This document shows, in pieces, positions 21,089 through 31,963 of a stretch of DNA of 64,000 nucleotides; positions within the stretch are counted from its first letter, which is position 1, and every line of letters begins with the position of its first letter. The notes below the pieces were generated by a model. The model was given only the letters and a program-made list of their open reading frames with translations, was not told the DNA's origin and did no database searches. The translations under genes were made by a program, and so were the position numbers. The stretch is from Azorinus chamasolen (lineage: Eukaryota; Mollusca; Bivalvia; Cardiida; Solecurtidae), in the NCBI GenBank assembly GCA_963576725.1, contig OY755241.1:80790153-80854152 (forward strand). Reading direction: 5' to 3'.

Positions 21089-21984
21089 AACCTTTTCCCC
21101 CACTCTAGTCTCTACAAATAAATACAATCTAAATAAGATTTCTTAACCTTAGTGGTTACTGTTTACACATTCTCTTTAAAATATTGCAGCATTCTTGTCA
21201 TATAATCCAAAATAAAAACTACAGGCTGTCGTCTTCCTGACATATCCCTGAGACTGGCTGAGTTATGTGTTTTCCTGATCGCATTCGAATATCTGTTTCG
21301 TCTTTATTTTCCACTGGCGTTATCTTAAGCTGTTTATGTTTATATGAATTCACGTAGTGGCCAGAAATCCTGCAAGGTTATTATAAAGAATGTGCATGAA
21401 CAAGATCGTCGAAAATACATGACCTTCGAAAACACATAACGGGAGGAAACAGTGATTTTTTTCCTGGGATTGTGAATGAGTCCGGTACCCCTTGAATTGT
21501 GAAAAATTAGCGTCGTTTTTCGTTTCATCAATAGCTGTTTCTAGTTTCATTACTGTTGAATAGATATTCATTTTCTTTCAAATAAAGGTATTTCTTGATA
21601 TTTTCCTTCATTTTGATTATTTAATCTATTTTTTTTTTCTATATACTTTATTTCTAAGCATGGAAATTTGCCAATCTTGTAACTATAGTGTTTCAGTAAA
21701 CAGTTAAACATGAAATGATGTCAAAGTAAGAACCTTCAAAGTTGACCCAAAATGTTACAAAAAATTGCATCTGATCTTGACGAATCCGTAGATCTATAGA
21801 TCTATCTAGATATTCTTATATTCTATAGTATTTTATTGGAAATATTTCAGCTAAAGGCAGGACTGTAAAAGGCATGCAGGCTCATTGAAGGTAATATTTT
21901 AAGCTAGAGGTTTTGATTCCTTACTTCAATGTGTGTGTATACATGTAAGACTTATTGCATCACAATTTTTGAGTATGACGTCAC

Positions 21985-22430
21985 CAATATTATGGAGCGA
22001 TATTTGGGTCAAAATTACAGTTCTCAGAAGCTACACGCCTTATTCTACATGCTTCATTCTTTATTCTTCATTCTATATTCTTAATTCTTATCGCTTTACG
22101 CTAAATGTTTCAACTCAAATTATTTCAAAACTAACTCACCAAATACTAGCTCTACTTGATTTGTCTCATTCTATATTCTTCATTCTATATTCTTAATTCT
22201 TAATTCTTATCGCTAAATGTTTCAACTCAAATTATTACGCAACTAACTCACCAAATACTAGCTCTACTTTATCTCAACCCACCAAATACATTTGTACTAG
22301 CTCTACTTGATCTCAGAAGCTAACCGCCTTATTCTACATGCCTCATTCTAAGTTCTTAATTCTTATCGCTAAATGTTTCAACTCAAATTATTACGAAACT
22401 TACTTACAAAATACTATATTTTCACGAGTG
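21985..22430 (+). repeat. ATTCT-rich repeat, left member of an inverted pair
   Basis: GGAGCGATATTTGGGTCAAA, then several ATTCTATATTCTTAATTCTT runs and AATGTTTCAACTCAAATTAT / AACTAACTCACCAAATACTA, repeated two to three times. Its reverse complement occurs at 25500-25860. Confidence 0.7.
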
Positions 22431-22990
22431 GCGAGGGTTATGTTGTATGACGTCATTTTGAAACTAAAAGGAAACTGTGTTGGCATTACTGTGCGTCATC
22501 TTTACGTCATAAGTCATATAAGCGCGTCATAATGATAAGTCTCCCTGTCCAAATAAAAAACCCCAAAGCAGATCAAGTTAGTAACGGATTGCACTGCAAA
22601 CCCATGTACTACATACACGTTCACAGTGTTCCCGTTTACGGCGTAATCATATCTAAATACGCACCGAAAATCGTTGGAACGCAAAATAGTCAAGTACGTT
22701 GCGTCCATGGGACGCAAGATCAATGATCGAAATTTTACCTATTTAAATCAATCCAGGTAAAATAACAACATCAATCCGGATCAATAAACAAAGTGATTCT
22801 CACTCCGTTTTCTTGACATTTTTTCCGAAATTGCAACGCATCTATTAATATCGAGTCCTGGGTTATTCCAGGTACGTAGGAGGGCACCTGCATTGACTGG
22901 TTACGATTTCCACCCTAATGTCAACATCTAAAATTATGTAATTCTACGAGAACCGTTCTGTCGCTTAGTAAATGACATTTGGGTGCTGAA
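22431..22990. other. No gene recognised
   Basis: Unique-looking sequence with several TGACGTCA-like half sites (ATGACGTCATT at 22448, TTACGTCATAAG at 22502) clustered upstream of the candidate first exon at 22996. CRE-type motifs here are compatible with promoter function but unproven. Confidence 0.3.
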
Positions 22991-22995
22991 AAAAG

Positions 22996-23074
22996 ATGGC
23001 GTCTACTAGTAAAAAGTTGAATACTCCAGGAACTTTAAAGCGTTATGGGTGCAAGATCGAGAGTTTAAAGACTT
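22996..23074 (+). CDS. Candidate first coding exon with YY1-type start
   Basis: AAGATGGCGTC is a typical YY1/Kozak-type gene start. The frame runs MASTSKKLNTPGTLKRYG, then CKIESLKT, to a consensus donor ACTT/GTAAGT in phase 1, after which it stops within a few codons. The peptide is short, basic and unrecognised. No downstream exon could be linked; direct joining to the TAF1-like exon would create a stop. Confidence 0.35.
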
Positions 23075-23740
23075 GTAAGTAAATGATTTTAGCCCTGAAA
23101 ACAATAGAATTACCATGTGATGCTTTGTATGCACTGAAAATGAAGTGAAAACTGCTTTTACGTACCAGCGGATACAGTGATTCTCAGCTCAGTTCACTAT
23201 GCTCGTCGTCGTGCACTTCAAATCAAAGCATCAAGAAATACCTTATTATACAGTGCGTGTATCACTTATCTTTTTGATGTTAAATGATACATCAGTGTAA
23301 GTCTTAAATAATTTTACCCCTTTACATTTAATGGGGCAAAAAATCACCATTACAGAAACAGGAGTGAAATTATCTGGGACTCAGTTGTATTTGCCTGGGA
23401 CGCAACTTTTGCTGATGCCCTGGGTCCCAGGGACTCGGTAAAATTCAATCCTAATGAGAACACTGCGTTCATAAGCAATAGTAATTCAAAAACGGTGGTA
23501 AATGCACGTCTTTCTTTGTTATCATGTCGAATTACAACACACTCTTATCCTTACGACGAATATGTGTCTTAAGGTGTCAAAATAAGGGATTTTACTCTAC
23601 ATATAAACAGAGGTGTCAAATCCAGTATTTTAGCAAATAACATTTGGGCGTTTCGAGAAAGAAAACACGCTAACATTTGGTTTGTTTATATAGAATCTAT
23701 GCTTTTTGTATGAATGAATTGGTAATAACGAATGGTATCT

Positions 23741-24306
23741 GTAACCCTTTCCCTCATATGACCGACTTTTGACTCCTGCAAACAGAGCAGACCCATATCA
23801 GACGGCTCCTATAGGAGCCGTTTGACCTGGGTCTACTCTGTTTGATTATGAAACAATGTAGATCTGATTCTAATGTTTCTACCACTTGTTCGTGGTGCCA
23901 TGATAAAATACATCTAGGATCTAGATCTACATGTAATTCATATTCTAAAATTCATGATTTTTTACATGAATAGATGGGGGGAAAGTGTCAACCTTTACCA
24001 TACTAGATCTATGAGTGAATCCAAGAATGATTTTGCATGCAGTTTGGATCTAGATCAGACACCGGGTGGTTCAGTGCGGCATCAGTATTCAAGCTGATTG
24101 ACACTCGAGTGCATATAGTGAAGAAAGAATATAAAATGTCTGATCGAGGTCTGCTCTGTTTGCTTATGAAATGGTTAGATCTGATTCTACAGTTTCTGCC
24201 ATGGCTAAAAGTCCATGTGTTCGCATCAGTCATTTTAAACACTATTCTAATTGATTTTCATGATGTCATAATTTCCTATATGAATATTCAATAGGTACAG
24301 GGTTAA
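23741..24306. mobile_element. Family A element(s), two cores
   Basis: GTAACCCTTTCCCTCATATG start and ATAGGTACAGGGTTAA end (TTAA 24303-24306). The first core is a clean palindrome (CAAACAGAGCAGACCC, apex CTCCTATAGGAG); a second, decayed core at 24036-24165 (TTGGATCTAGATCAGACACC / CTGATCGAGGTCTGCTCTG) suggests two elements fused or one nested. Confidence 0.6.
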
Positions 24307-24793
24307 TCGGAGAGCTATCACCGGTGCTTGATTGCCTGTATACAGTTTGTGCACAGCTAGCAGTTCTGTACAAATAATTATAATTCTTAGTTAAAATTAA
24401 TGCAGGATGAAAGTGTAAACAGCAGCCTTCTAATCAGGATCTACCCGTCTACGCCAGACGTTAAATTCAGTATAAATATCATTCTTGGAGACAGGTATCA
24501 GTTTAAGGTTGGGTGAAATTCATGCAGACAGCTCCTCTAGGAGCTGTCTGCATGAGAGGGTTTACTGCACTATCAGGTAAAGGGTTAACATCCATCTTTC
24601 AAGTCTGAATTTCCACAGTGGAACATCAGTTTTTAACTATAGAGTTCACTCAGTGTGAGAGGCTTACACCTGCTAGAACTTTTTGAATGACAGACTGCAT
24701 ATCCTGATCAGAATGCTCCTTTTGGTGTCCTCTGATCTGGGTCTACACTGCGTGTATATGTCCAATGTAATAAGCTCGCGTGGATGTATGTAT
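24307..24793. repeat. Partial family E palindrome and degraded A hairpin
   Basis: 24486-24562: GACAGGTATCAGTTTAAGG and a perfect GCAGACAGCTCCTCTAGGAG apex; the right arm is cut. 24680-24760: GACAGACTGCATATCCTGATC / GATCTGGGTCTACACTG, an A-type hairpin. No gene. Confidence 0.5.
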
Positions 24794-25316
24794 TACCCCT
24801 TCCCCTCAAATAACCGCCTTTTAGGCCCGTGCAAACATAGTAGAACCATATCAGACGGCTCCTAAGGAAGCCGTCTGAACAGGGTCCAATTTGTTTGCTT
24901 ATGGAAATATAACTGCTTATTCTGCAGTTTCTATCCATTACCAATCAAGAGTGTGTTTGTGAAACACTTATACCCCCGACCTTTGACCCTGAATGGTGAC
25001 ATTGACCTTTTACCCATGGACCAGGAAGTTGAACGCGACATATCGTCTTTTTGTGGTGAACATTTGTGCCAGGTTATTTTGAAATCAATTCACAGAAAAA
25101 AAATACAGAAGGGACACGAAATTTGGGATGGACGGATGGAGGGACAGACAGACAGGCGGATGGAAAGACAGACGGAAGGACGGACAATGCGATTACTATA
25201 TGCCCGCCGTTGGGGGACATAAAAAAATCATGTGTCTATATATCATTGTTAAAATCAGCTAATACATATTCATGGTAGCATTATTTTTACATGAATATTC
25301 TACAGGGAAGGATTAA
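24793..25316. mobile_element. MITE family A with a foreign insert
   Basis: TTACCCCTTCCCCTCAAAT start and ACAGGGAAGGATTAA end. The core GCAAACATAGTAGAACC / CTGAACAGGGTCC lies at 24832-24900. About 260 bp (24960-25225) are unlike other copies and hold a (GGAC/GACA)n run. Confidence 0.55.
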
Positions 25317-25499
25317 ACTTCAATATTAATAATTAGAGTCGGTACCGTTTACCGATTTGCAATTCAGACTTTGGAAATATAGTCATGAAGCATTAAGCAT
25401 TCACAACTAACATTCCACAAGAAAAAATATGTGTCGCTGCCGTGATTTGAACCACCAACCATCAATACCAAAACTGTTACCGGCAACTGCCAGCCGTTT

Positions 25500-25860
25500 A
25501 ACGTTGTCATCGCGTAGTGTAGCTAGAGCTAGTATTTGGTGAGTTAGTTGCGTAATAATTTGAGTTGAAACATTTACCGTTTAGCGATTGGAATTAAGAA
25601 TATAGAATGAAGAATATAGAATGAAGAATATAGAATGAAGAATAAAGAATGAGGCATTTAGAATAAGGCGGCTAGCTTCTGAGATTGCGAATGAAATATA
25701 AGATTTTTTAAAAAAGACAATTAAAATAGAAGTTTAAATAGATAAATTGTATTTAACAACATCGAAATGAGTATCTAAATTAACAAATAGCACGTAGATA
25801 ACAGTATTCGCTTAGTAAAATCATAACTATAATTTTGACCCAAATACCGCTCCATACAAT
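25500..25860 (-). repeat. ATTCT-rich repeat, right member of the inverted pair
   Basis: The reverse complement of 21985-22160: AGTATTTGGTGAGTTAGTTG, AATTTGAGTTGAAACATTTA, then (AGAATATAGAATGA)n and TTTGACCCAAATACCGCTCC. The pair could be the ends of one 3.9-kb element or two insertions. Confidence 0.65.
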
Positions 25861-25879
25861 ATATGTGTAAATATCATTC

Positions 25880-27760
25880 TCAATGTGTAGGATTGCTTCT
25901 AGAACTTCAGAATTGTGTAGATTTGAAACCATTGTGATAAATAGAGCATTTACTCCTATGGAGCAAATGCTCTATTTATCACAATGGTTTCATAAAGTGA
26001 CTATTATACCTCTTTGAATAAATCTACTGATAAGGAGCATTAATTAGAGAAAAGGAAAATTTCAGAATTGTGTAGATTTGAAACCATGGTGATGAAAAGA
26101 GCATTTACGCCTATGGAGCAAATGCTCTATTTATCACAAAGGCTTTTTTCAGATCCTACCTCTTTGAATAAATCTACTGATAAGGAGCATTAATTATAGA
26201 AAAGGAAAATTTCAGAATTGTGTAGATTTGAAACCATTGTGACAAATAGAACATTTACTCCTATGGAGCTTGTGCTCTATTTATCACAATGGTTAGCAAA
26301 TGCTCTATTTATCACAAAGGCTTTTTTCAGATCCTACATCTTTGAACAAATCTACTGATAAAGAGCATTAATTAGAGAAAAGGAAAATTTCAGAATTGTA
26401 TAGATTTCAAACCATTGTGATAAATAGAGCATTTGCTCCATAGGAGTAAATTAACTCATATACAAACGACATATAAAGTTACATACTGGTATGTGTCAGA
26501 TCAGAATCCAAACTGTGTGCTTATTTTGGTCAAGTCATTCTAAGCAGTGATAGGGTTGTCATCTGTTAGAAATGTTGTCTGCTTATTCAAAGAGGTAAAT
26601 CTGGGTCTACTCTGTTTGCAAATGCGTGAAAACATGTTTATATGAGGAAAAGGGTTAGAGAAAAGGAAAATTTCAGAATTGTTTAGATTTGAAACCATTG
26701 TGATAAATAGTGCATTTACTCCTATGGAGCAAATGCTCTATTTATCACAAAGGCAAATGCTCTATTTATCACAATGGTTTCATAAAGTGACTATTATACC
26801 TCTTTGAATAAATCTACTGATAAGGAGCATTAATTAGAGAAAAGGAAAATTTCAGAATTGTGTAAATTTGAAACCATTGTGATAGATTAGAGCATTTACT
26901 CCTATGGAGCAAATGCTCTATTTATCACAGACTTTTTTCAGATCCTACCTTTTTGAATAAATCTACTGATAAGGAGCATTAATTATAGAAAAGGAACATT
27001 TACACCTATGGAGCAAATGCTCTATTTATCACAAAGGCTTTTTTCAGATCCTACCGCTTTGAATAAATCTACTGATAAGGAGCATTAATTATAGAAAAGG
27101 AAAATTTCAGAATTGTGTAGATTTGAAACCTTTGTGATAAATAGAACATTTACTCCTATGGAGCAAATGCTCTATTTATCACAATGGTTAGCAAATGCTC
27201 TATTTATCACAAAGGCTTTTTTCAGATCCTACCTCTTTGAATAAATCTACTGATAAGGAGCATTAATTAGAGAAGATGAAAATTTCAGAATTGTGTAGAT
27301 TTCAAACCATTGTGATAAATAGAGCATTTGCTCCATAGGAGTAAATTAACTCATATACAAACCACATATAAAGTTACATACCGGTATGTGTCAGATCTGA
27401 GTTTAAACTGTGTGCTAATTTCGGTCAAGTCATGCTAAGCAGTGATAGGGTTGTCATCTGTTAGAAATGTAATCTGCTTATTCAAAGAGGTAAATCTGGG
27501 TCTACTCTGCAAATGCGTGAAAACATGTTTATATGAGGAAAAGGGTTAAATAGAGAAAAGGAAAATTTCAGAATTTTGTAGATTTGAAACTATTGTGATA
27601 AATAGTGCATTTCGAGGGCTTGGTGCAAAACTATTCTAACTCCTTCACTTTAGTGAAGGAGTTAGAATAGTTTTACACCAAGCCCTCGATTTACTCTTAT
27701 GGAGCAAATGCTCTATTTATCACTAAGGTAAATGCTCTATTTATCACAATGGTTATTATC
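25880..27760. repeat. Tandem/nested array of family B palindromes
   Basis: About ten copies or part copies of the B core (AACCATTGTGATAAATAGAG, apex CTCCTATGGAG) alternate with TCTTTGAATAAATCTACTGA and AGAGAAAAGGAAAATTTCAG. Two higher-order units of roughly 0.8-0.9 kb start near 25907 and 26668; both end in a family A-type segment (TCTGGGTCTACTCTG, then GAGGAAAAGGGTTA) at about 26657 and 27548. No coding sequence. Confidence 0.8.
27612..27690. mobile_element. 80-bp hairpin element nested in a family B palindrome
   Basis: TCGAGGGCTTGGTGCAAAAC, then a near-perfect inverted copy ending ACACCAAGCCCTCGA, apex CTTCACTTTAGTGAAG. It splits an AGTGCATTT/TTTACTC junction of the B core, so it inserted after the B array formed. 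Confidence 0.75.
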
Positions 27761-27978
27761 ACCAGTTATTGTTAACAAGTTTTAATTTTCCATTTCCATA
27801 ACAATTCCGTTTGTATAAATTGTTGAAATCGCGATTTTTATACAATTTCTGCTTTGAAACAATCATCAGTACTCTAATTCTGAAGGTGTTCGAAACGTCC
27901 CGGTGTGAACTGGTTTTGTTACGAAATGTACTCTACAACAAAGGTGCCCGACGCATGCTTGGACCATGGACCTCCCCC

Positions 27979-28009
<31 letters not shown>

Positions 28010-28187
28010 ATGTGATCGAAGTATGTTCAACTAGTCTAAAACTATCTATTTGAACCATAAACCACTCCGAAAAACGAGAAAAACACGACCCGGAAAAAAT
28101 TTCCTATCGGGTCTATATATGTATTGAAAGGTATCTAACTACGACAGATCAGCGGCGGAAAAAACAACAGTCATGTTTTTCAAAGTC

Positions 28188-28409
28188 TTACAGCAAAGCC
28201 AATTCAACACCGATTTTAATCAGTTTGGTCTTGATCCGTTCCAAATTCCATATGCTTAGCGGCACAATTAGTGTTTTCCTTAAATATTGCTCCGTCTTGT
28301 CGCTGCAAGACCGCGAATTTGAAAAAAACGCTAGAGCGAAACGATGTGACTCCCGCCAGGATGCATAGACGTATATAGGGGGATCTGTATTCGTTAATCT
28401 TTTCAACAA
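28188..28409 (-). CDS. Open frame in the left arm (unidentified)
   Basis: A 73-codon frame with ASWRESHRFA, FFSNSRSCSDKT, LRKTLIVPLSIWNLERIKTK and GVELALL at the end. The right arm holds its counterpart; the two share the same stop and most residues, with many differences silent or conservative. I do not recognise the peptide. Conservation in both arms may reflect a common source ORF or only recent duplication. Confidence 0.3.
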   Translation of the reverse strand: MLKRLTNTDPPIYVYASWRESHRFALAFFSNSRSCSDKTEQYLRKTLIVPLSIWNLERIKTKLIKIGVELALL

Positions 28410-28702
28410 AAACGCGAATTATGGTTAAACACTATCTAAAAACATTAAACTCACCGCAATTAAAACGGTTCTTACTATTTCCAGTCAGCTACGAGGCGCC
28501 AGTTTTCTTTCTCCAACTTTCCTTTTGAACGGATGCGACCATTTTGCTGTGACCCGGCTCATAAACTATTCGATATGCAAATTGACTACTACTTCCGGGC
28601 CACAGCGATTTGGCCACCTCCGTTCAAAACGAAAATAGGAGAAAGAAAACTGGCGTCTCATAGCAGACTACAAATAGCCAGCACCGTTTTAACTGCGGTA
28701 AG

Positions 28703-28963
28703 TTGAATGTTTTTCGAATGTGTTTCAGCATAATTCGTGTTTTTGCTGAAAAGTTTAACGAATACAGATCCCCCTATATACTTCTATGCATCCTGGCGGG
28801 AGTCACATCGTTTCGCTCTAGCGTATTTTCAAATTCGAGGTCTTGCAGCGACAAGACGGGGCAATATTTAAGGAAAGCATTAACTGTGCCGCTTAGCATA
28901 TGTAATTTGAAACTGATCAAGACCAAAATGATTAAAATCGGTGCTAAATTGGCTTTGCTGTAA
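28703..28963 (+). CDS. Open frame in the right arm (unidentified)
   Basis: An 86-codon frame: AEKFNEYRSPYILLCILAG, then VTSFRSSVFSNSRSCSDKTG and LRKALTVPLSICNLKLIKTK, ending GAKLALL. It pairs with the left-arm frame at 28188-28409 and starts just beyond a GCGGTAAGTT donor-like site at 28696 that the left arm also has in near form (GCGGTGAGTT). Confidence 0.3.
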   Translation: MNVFRMCFSIIRVFAEKFNEYRSPYILLCILAGVTSFRSSVFSNSRSCSDKTGQYLRKALTVPLSICNLKLIKTKMIKIGAKLALL

Positions 28964-29255
28964 GACTTTGAAAAACATGACTGCTGTATTTTCCGCCGCT
29001 GATCTGTCGTAGTTAGATACCTTTCAATACATATATAGACCCGATAGGATTTTTTTTTCCGGGTCGTGTTTTTCTTGTTTTTCGGCGTGGTTTAAGGTTC
29101 AAATAGATTGTTTTAGACTAGTTTAACATACTTCGAGCACAATTTAAAAAAAAAAAAAAAAAGAAAAAAAAAATGGGGGGAGGGGAGGGGGGGGGGGGGG
29201 TTCCATGGGTGAGTCCAAGCATGCGTCGAGCACCTTTGCTCTACAAGAGTTGTCG

Positions 29256-30105
29256 TTCGTTTCTAAATACGCAATATATCAAGGAGTTGTTAGGTTATGC
29301 GTAGTAATATGTAATGGAAAATGAAACTTTTCCACATATGTTTTGTGCGAAATATGCTTTCCAAGTTAACGGTCGGTAAACGTTCGGTATTTGACTTAGA
29401 AAATATTTATAATAAAGCAAATCATCCCAGAAAGCTTGCCATTATAATCATACAGAGAAAGGGTCAAATAACACCCCACAAAACAGGTGTCCAGTTTTGT
29501 TTAGAAACATACATGTAGTTAAAACTTTAAAAATCTTTCCCTCTGGTGAGCGATTTCAGTGCCATCATGGCCCTCTTGTTTCAAATTTATTGAAACTTTA
29601 CTTTATTTACTCTGATATCTGAACCTGTTCATCTGTAATATTTTTTTTCAATCCCAGTGTCTGTTACCAGTGTTATTACCTTTTTGACATTTTTCCTGGT
29701 ACATGTACATGTATATGAATACGTTTGGGGGGGGGGGGGTCCCTAATATAGATGATTTTGCAGACAGAGTAGACCCAGATCAGTTGAGAATTTCACCATT
29801 TCATGTGACAATTTTGCATTAAATCAATTGTTCAATGTGTTACAGTAATACCTGTTAATCTTTTACATTATAGAAACCTTTTCATGCCTTTTTGAATTTT
29901 GTAGATCAATTGTACAGTTTCTACCATGGCTCAAAAATCTGTGTTCATATGCCATTTGAAAACTCAGCTTAAAAATGTTCACGGTGTCATTATTTCTTGC
30001 ATAAATATTCATCATAAATGTTAACATGTGTTTGGTTTATTGTATAACCCCTCAGAAAGCTGGAAGACAGTCTTGGTCCGTTTTCTGTTCCTTCTTTATT
30101 CCTAT
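29256..30105. other. No gene recognised; partial family A tail and SNP-prone poly-G run
   Basis: 29725-29740 is a poly-G run. 29755-30030 has pieces of family A (AGACAGAGTAGACCCAGATC; ATGGCTCAAAAATCTGTG; GTCATTATTTCTTGCATAAA). A segment at 29780-29850 (TTGAGAATTTCACCATTT, TTCAATGTGTTACA) recurs at 31876-31945, beyond the TAF1-like exon. Confidence 0.4.
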
Positions 30106-30651
30106 TTAACCCTTTCCGTGTTAAATATTCATGTATGAAATATTTACATCATGAATTTTAATTAGCTGAACAGTGCTTTGGTATTGGTAGAGACTGTGGA
30201 GGCAGATTTTATTATAATTCCGTAAGCAGACAGAGCAGATCCTGATTAGTTCTGTGATTGCTCATTATTTCAGACTGACCTGGGGGTCAATGGAAGCCGG
30301 TAAGCAGCACGATGCCAGTGATGAAGTCACTGACCGGCATAGGACAAGGCTCACAAAAAGGTACCCTATACAGCTGGACTGAGCTAGATTTGAATTTATC
30401 AACACATTCTCAGGCTGGAGACACAGCAGGTTTCTCAGACATGTTTGTTTGGGTCCCGGGTCTGCATTTACCACAAATGCATGGGTCCTAGCTACTTCCA
30501 ATGTACTTTGGTCCTCTACTCTAGCTTCTCTACCAGAATGGCAAATTCCATTAGCAAACAGAGCAGACCCTCATCCTATAGGAGCCGTCTGATCTGGGTC
30601 TACTCTGTTTGAAAATGCGTGAAAACATGTGTATATGAAGGAAAGGGTTAA
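30106..30651. mobile_element. MITE family A with a foreign insert
   Basis: TTAA at 30106-30109 and 30648-30651; CCCTTTCCGTGTTAAATATTC start, GAAGGAAAGGG end. After AGAGCAGATCCTGATTAG the copy is interrupted by about 270 bp (30255-30545) that include a CAGTGATGAAGTCACTG hairpin, then GCAAACAGAGCAGACCCTC resumes and completes the core. Confidence 0.65.
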
Positions 30652-30926
30652 AATCATTTAAAAACAATGAACCGTCAGAATTGAAGCAGACGAAAAGTTT
30701 TGCAGGCTATAATTACTTACGAGTACAAACAAAATATAGATCTGATTCTGTATTTTCTGAAAATACCACAAAATTATTTGTTCAAATTCCATTATCAGAT
30801 AATAGATATTCATTGTGTCAATATTTCTTACATTAATATTCATTAGGTAAAGGAACGATCCTTTCGAAAGCCTAAGGAGAGATTGTGAGAACTACAGTAA
30901 AAACTCTCTATAACCGCCACTACAGT
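30652..30926. repeat. Family A remnant
   Basis: TATAGATCTGATTCTGTATT, ATTATCAGATAATAG and TTACATTAATATTCATTAGG are the A tail; no hairpin core remains. No gene. Confidence 0.4.
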
Positions 30927-31133
30927 AAAACCTCTATAACGGCCATTAAATTGTGTTAATTAGTTGGTATTAAGGGCAGGTGGCTGCTTAAAGCACTTGG
31001 TGAAAGTAAAACAGAACGGTTCTATGGGAGCGTTCTGTTTTACTTTCACCTTGCTTTAAGCAGCCACCTGTCTTTAACACACAATACTTGATGTAATTTA
31101 GTGGCCGTTATAGAGAGGTTTTACTTTACTGTA
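30927..31133. mobile_element. Palindromic MITE family E, complete
   Basis: Terminal repeats ACAGTAAAACCTCTATAAC and GTTATAGAGAGGTTTTACT; core AGGTGGCTGCTTAAAGCAC ... GCTTTAAGCAGCCACCTG with arm GAAAGTAAAACAGAAC and an apex with one asymmetry. Confidence 0.8.
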
Positions 31134-31556
31134 TAAAATGTATAGCTGTTGATGGTATACCCTCATCTGGGTTTGATTTAATGTGTGACACTCTGTGTGT
31201 GTGTGTTTTGAAAAGAAGTATCTACTCATAGAATTGATCTGGACAACATTCTCTGCCAAATTACTCGTCTTAATTAACACAAAAGAAATAATGACTCATC
31301 ATGATTAGCTCATGTTTTATAATGGCATAACACAGGTCTGCAGTTTTGACCATGGCACAATATGTAGAATCATATCAGTTATTCCACAAGCAAACAGAGT
31401 CGACGCAGATCAAACAACTTGTACAAGAGCTGTCTGATCTACGTCTATTCTGTTTGCAAATACCCTTTGGTTGGGTATACATTGTGCCAGTTTTTCACTT
31501 TTGTTCACTCCATTGTCTATGTGAAGATTTTTTTTTTGTATTCCATTCCTTTGCAG

Positions 31557-31657
31557 AGAGAGATGACAAGGACAACACATGGTATTCAATCTTCCCGATA
31601 GAGAACCAAGAGCTGATCTATGGAAACTGGGAGGATGCCATCATCTGGGACACTGAG
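31557..31657 (+). CDS. TAF1-like exon (TFIID largest subunit), opposite strand in the big intron
   Basis: A 101-nt exon after a T-rich tract and TTTGCAG (AG at 31555-31556), with donor GAG/GTAAGG. Entry is phase 1, exit phase 0. It encodes DDKDNTW, then [19 protein letters not shown] and AIIWDTE. TAF1 has the same run (D-K-x-W-Y-S-I-F-P-x-(D/E)-N-x-(D/E)-L-V-Y-G-x-W-E-D-x-I-I-W-D) in its N-terminal half, so the family call is strong even for one exon. TAF1 normally has dozens of exons and no other one is recognised here. This may be one exon of a gene with very long introns, a captured exon inside a transposon, or a fragment. It is undamaged, which argues for recent origin or selection. Confidence 0.62.
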
Positions 31658-31963
31658 GTAAGGGCTTTCAAATGTATGGGTACCAAGAACTTCATCTCTT
31701 TCACAGACACATGTGTTTGAGAAAAAATGTGTTTTTCATGTAAGATCATGTGTGTATGAATTCATTCAAAGGCAGTCTCAATGTTTAGGATATGTGTCAT
31801 AAGTGCCTGTACTGTGTGGCTTCATATCGGTTTTGATAAATTTAATTCTGACAAGCTTATGTATAGAATGGTCAGGTGAGAATTTCACCATTTGACAATT
31901 TTTGCATTCAATTATTTGTTCAGTGTGTTACATGATCTAGAAGCCTTTTTACGCTTTTTAGCT

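Larger units (their letters stand above)
27937..29255. mobile_element. Giant inverted repeat, arms of about 620-655 bp
   Basis: The left arm (27937-28556) and right arm (28594-29255) are inverted copies around a spacer of about 37 bp, with outer marks ACAACAAAGGTGCCCGACGC and GCGTCGAGCACCTTTGC. Each arm has a homopolymer block (poly-C/A on the left, poly-A/G on the right), a GACCCGGAAAAAATTTCC-type stretch, and an open frame reading inwards to outwards. The centre holds ACTTCCGGG next to CACAGC / GCTGTG. The outer end may extend weakly further. Confidence 0.8.

Noticed and set aside
24953..25222. 89-codon frame with a Gly/Arg/Asp-rich end.
   Set aside because: The second half is a translated GGAC/GACA simple repeat inside a family A element; no splice sites.
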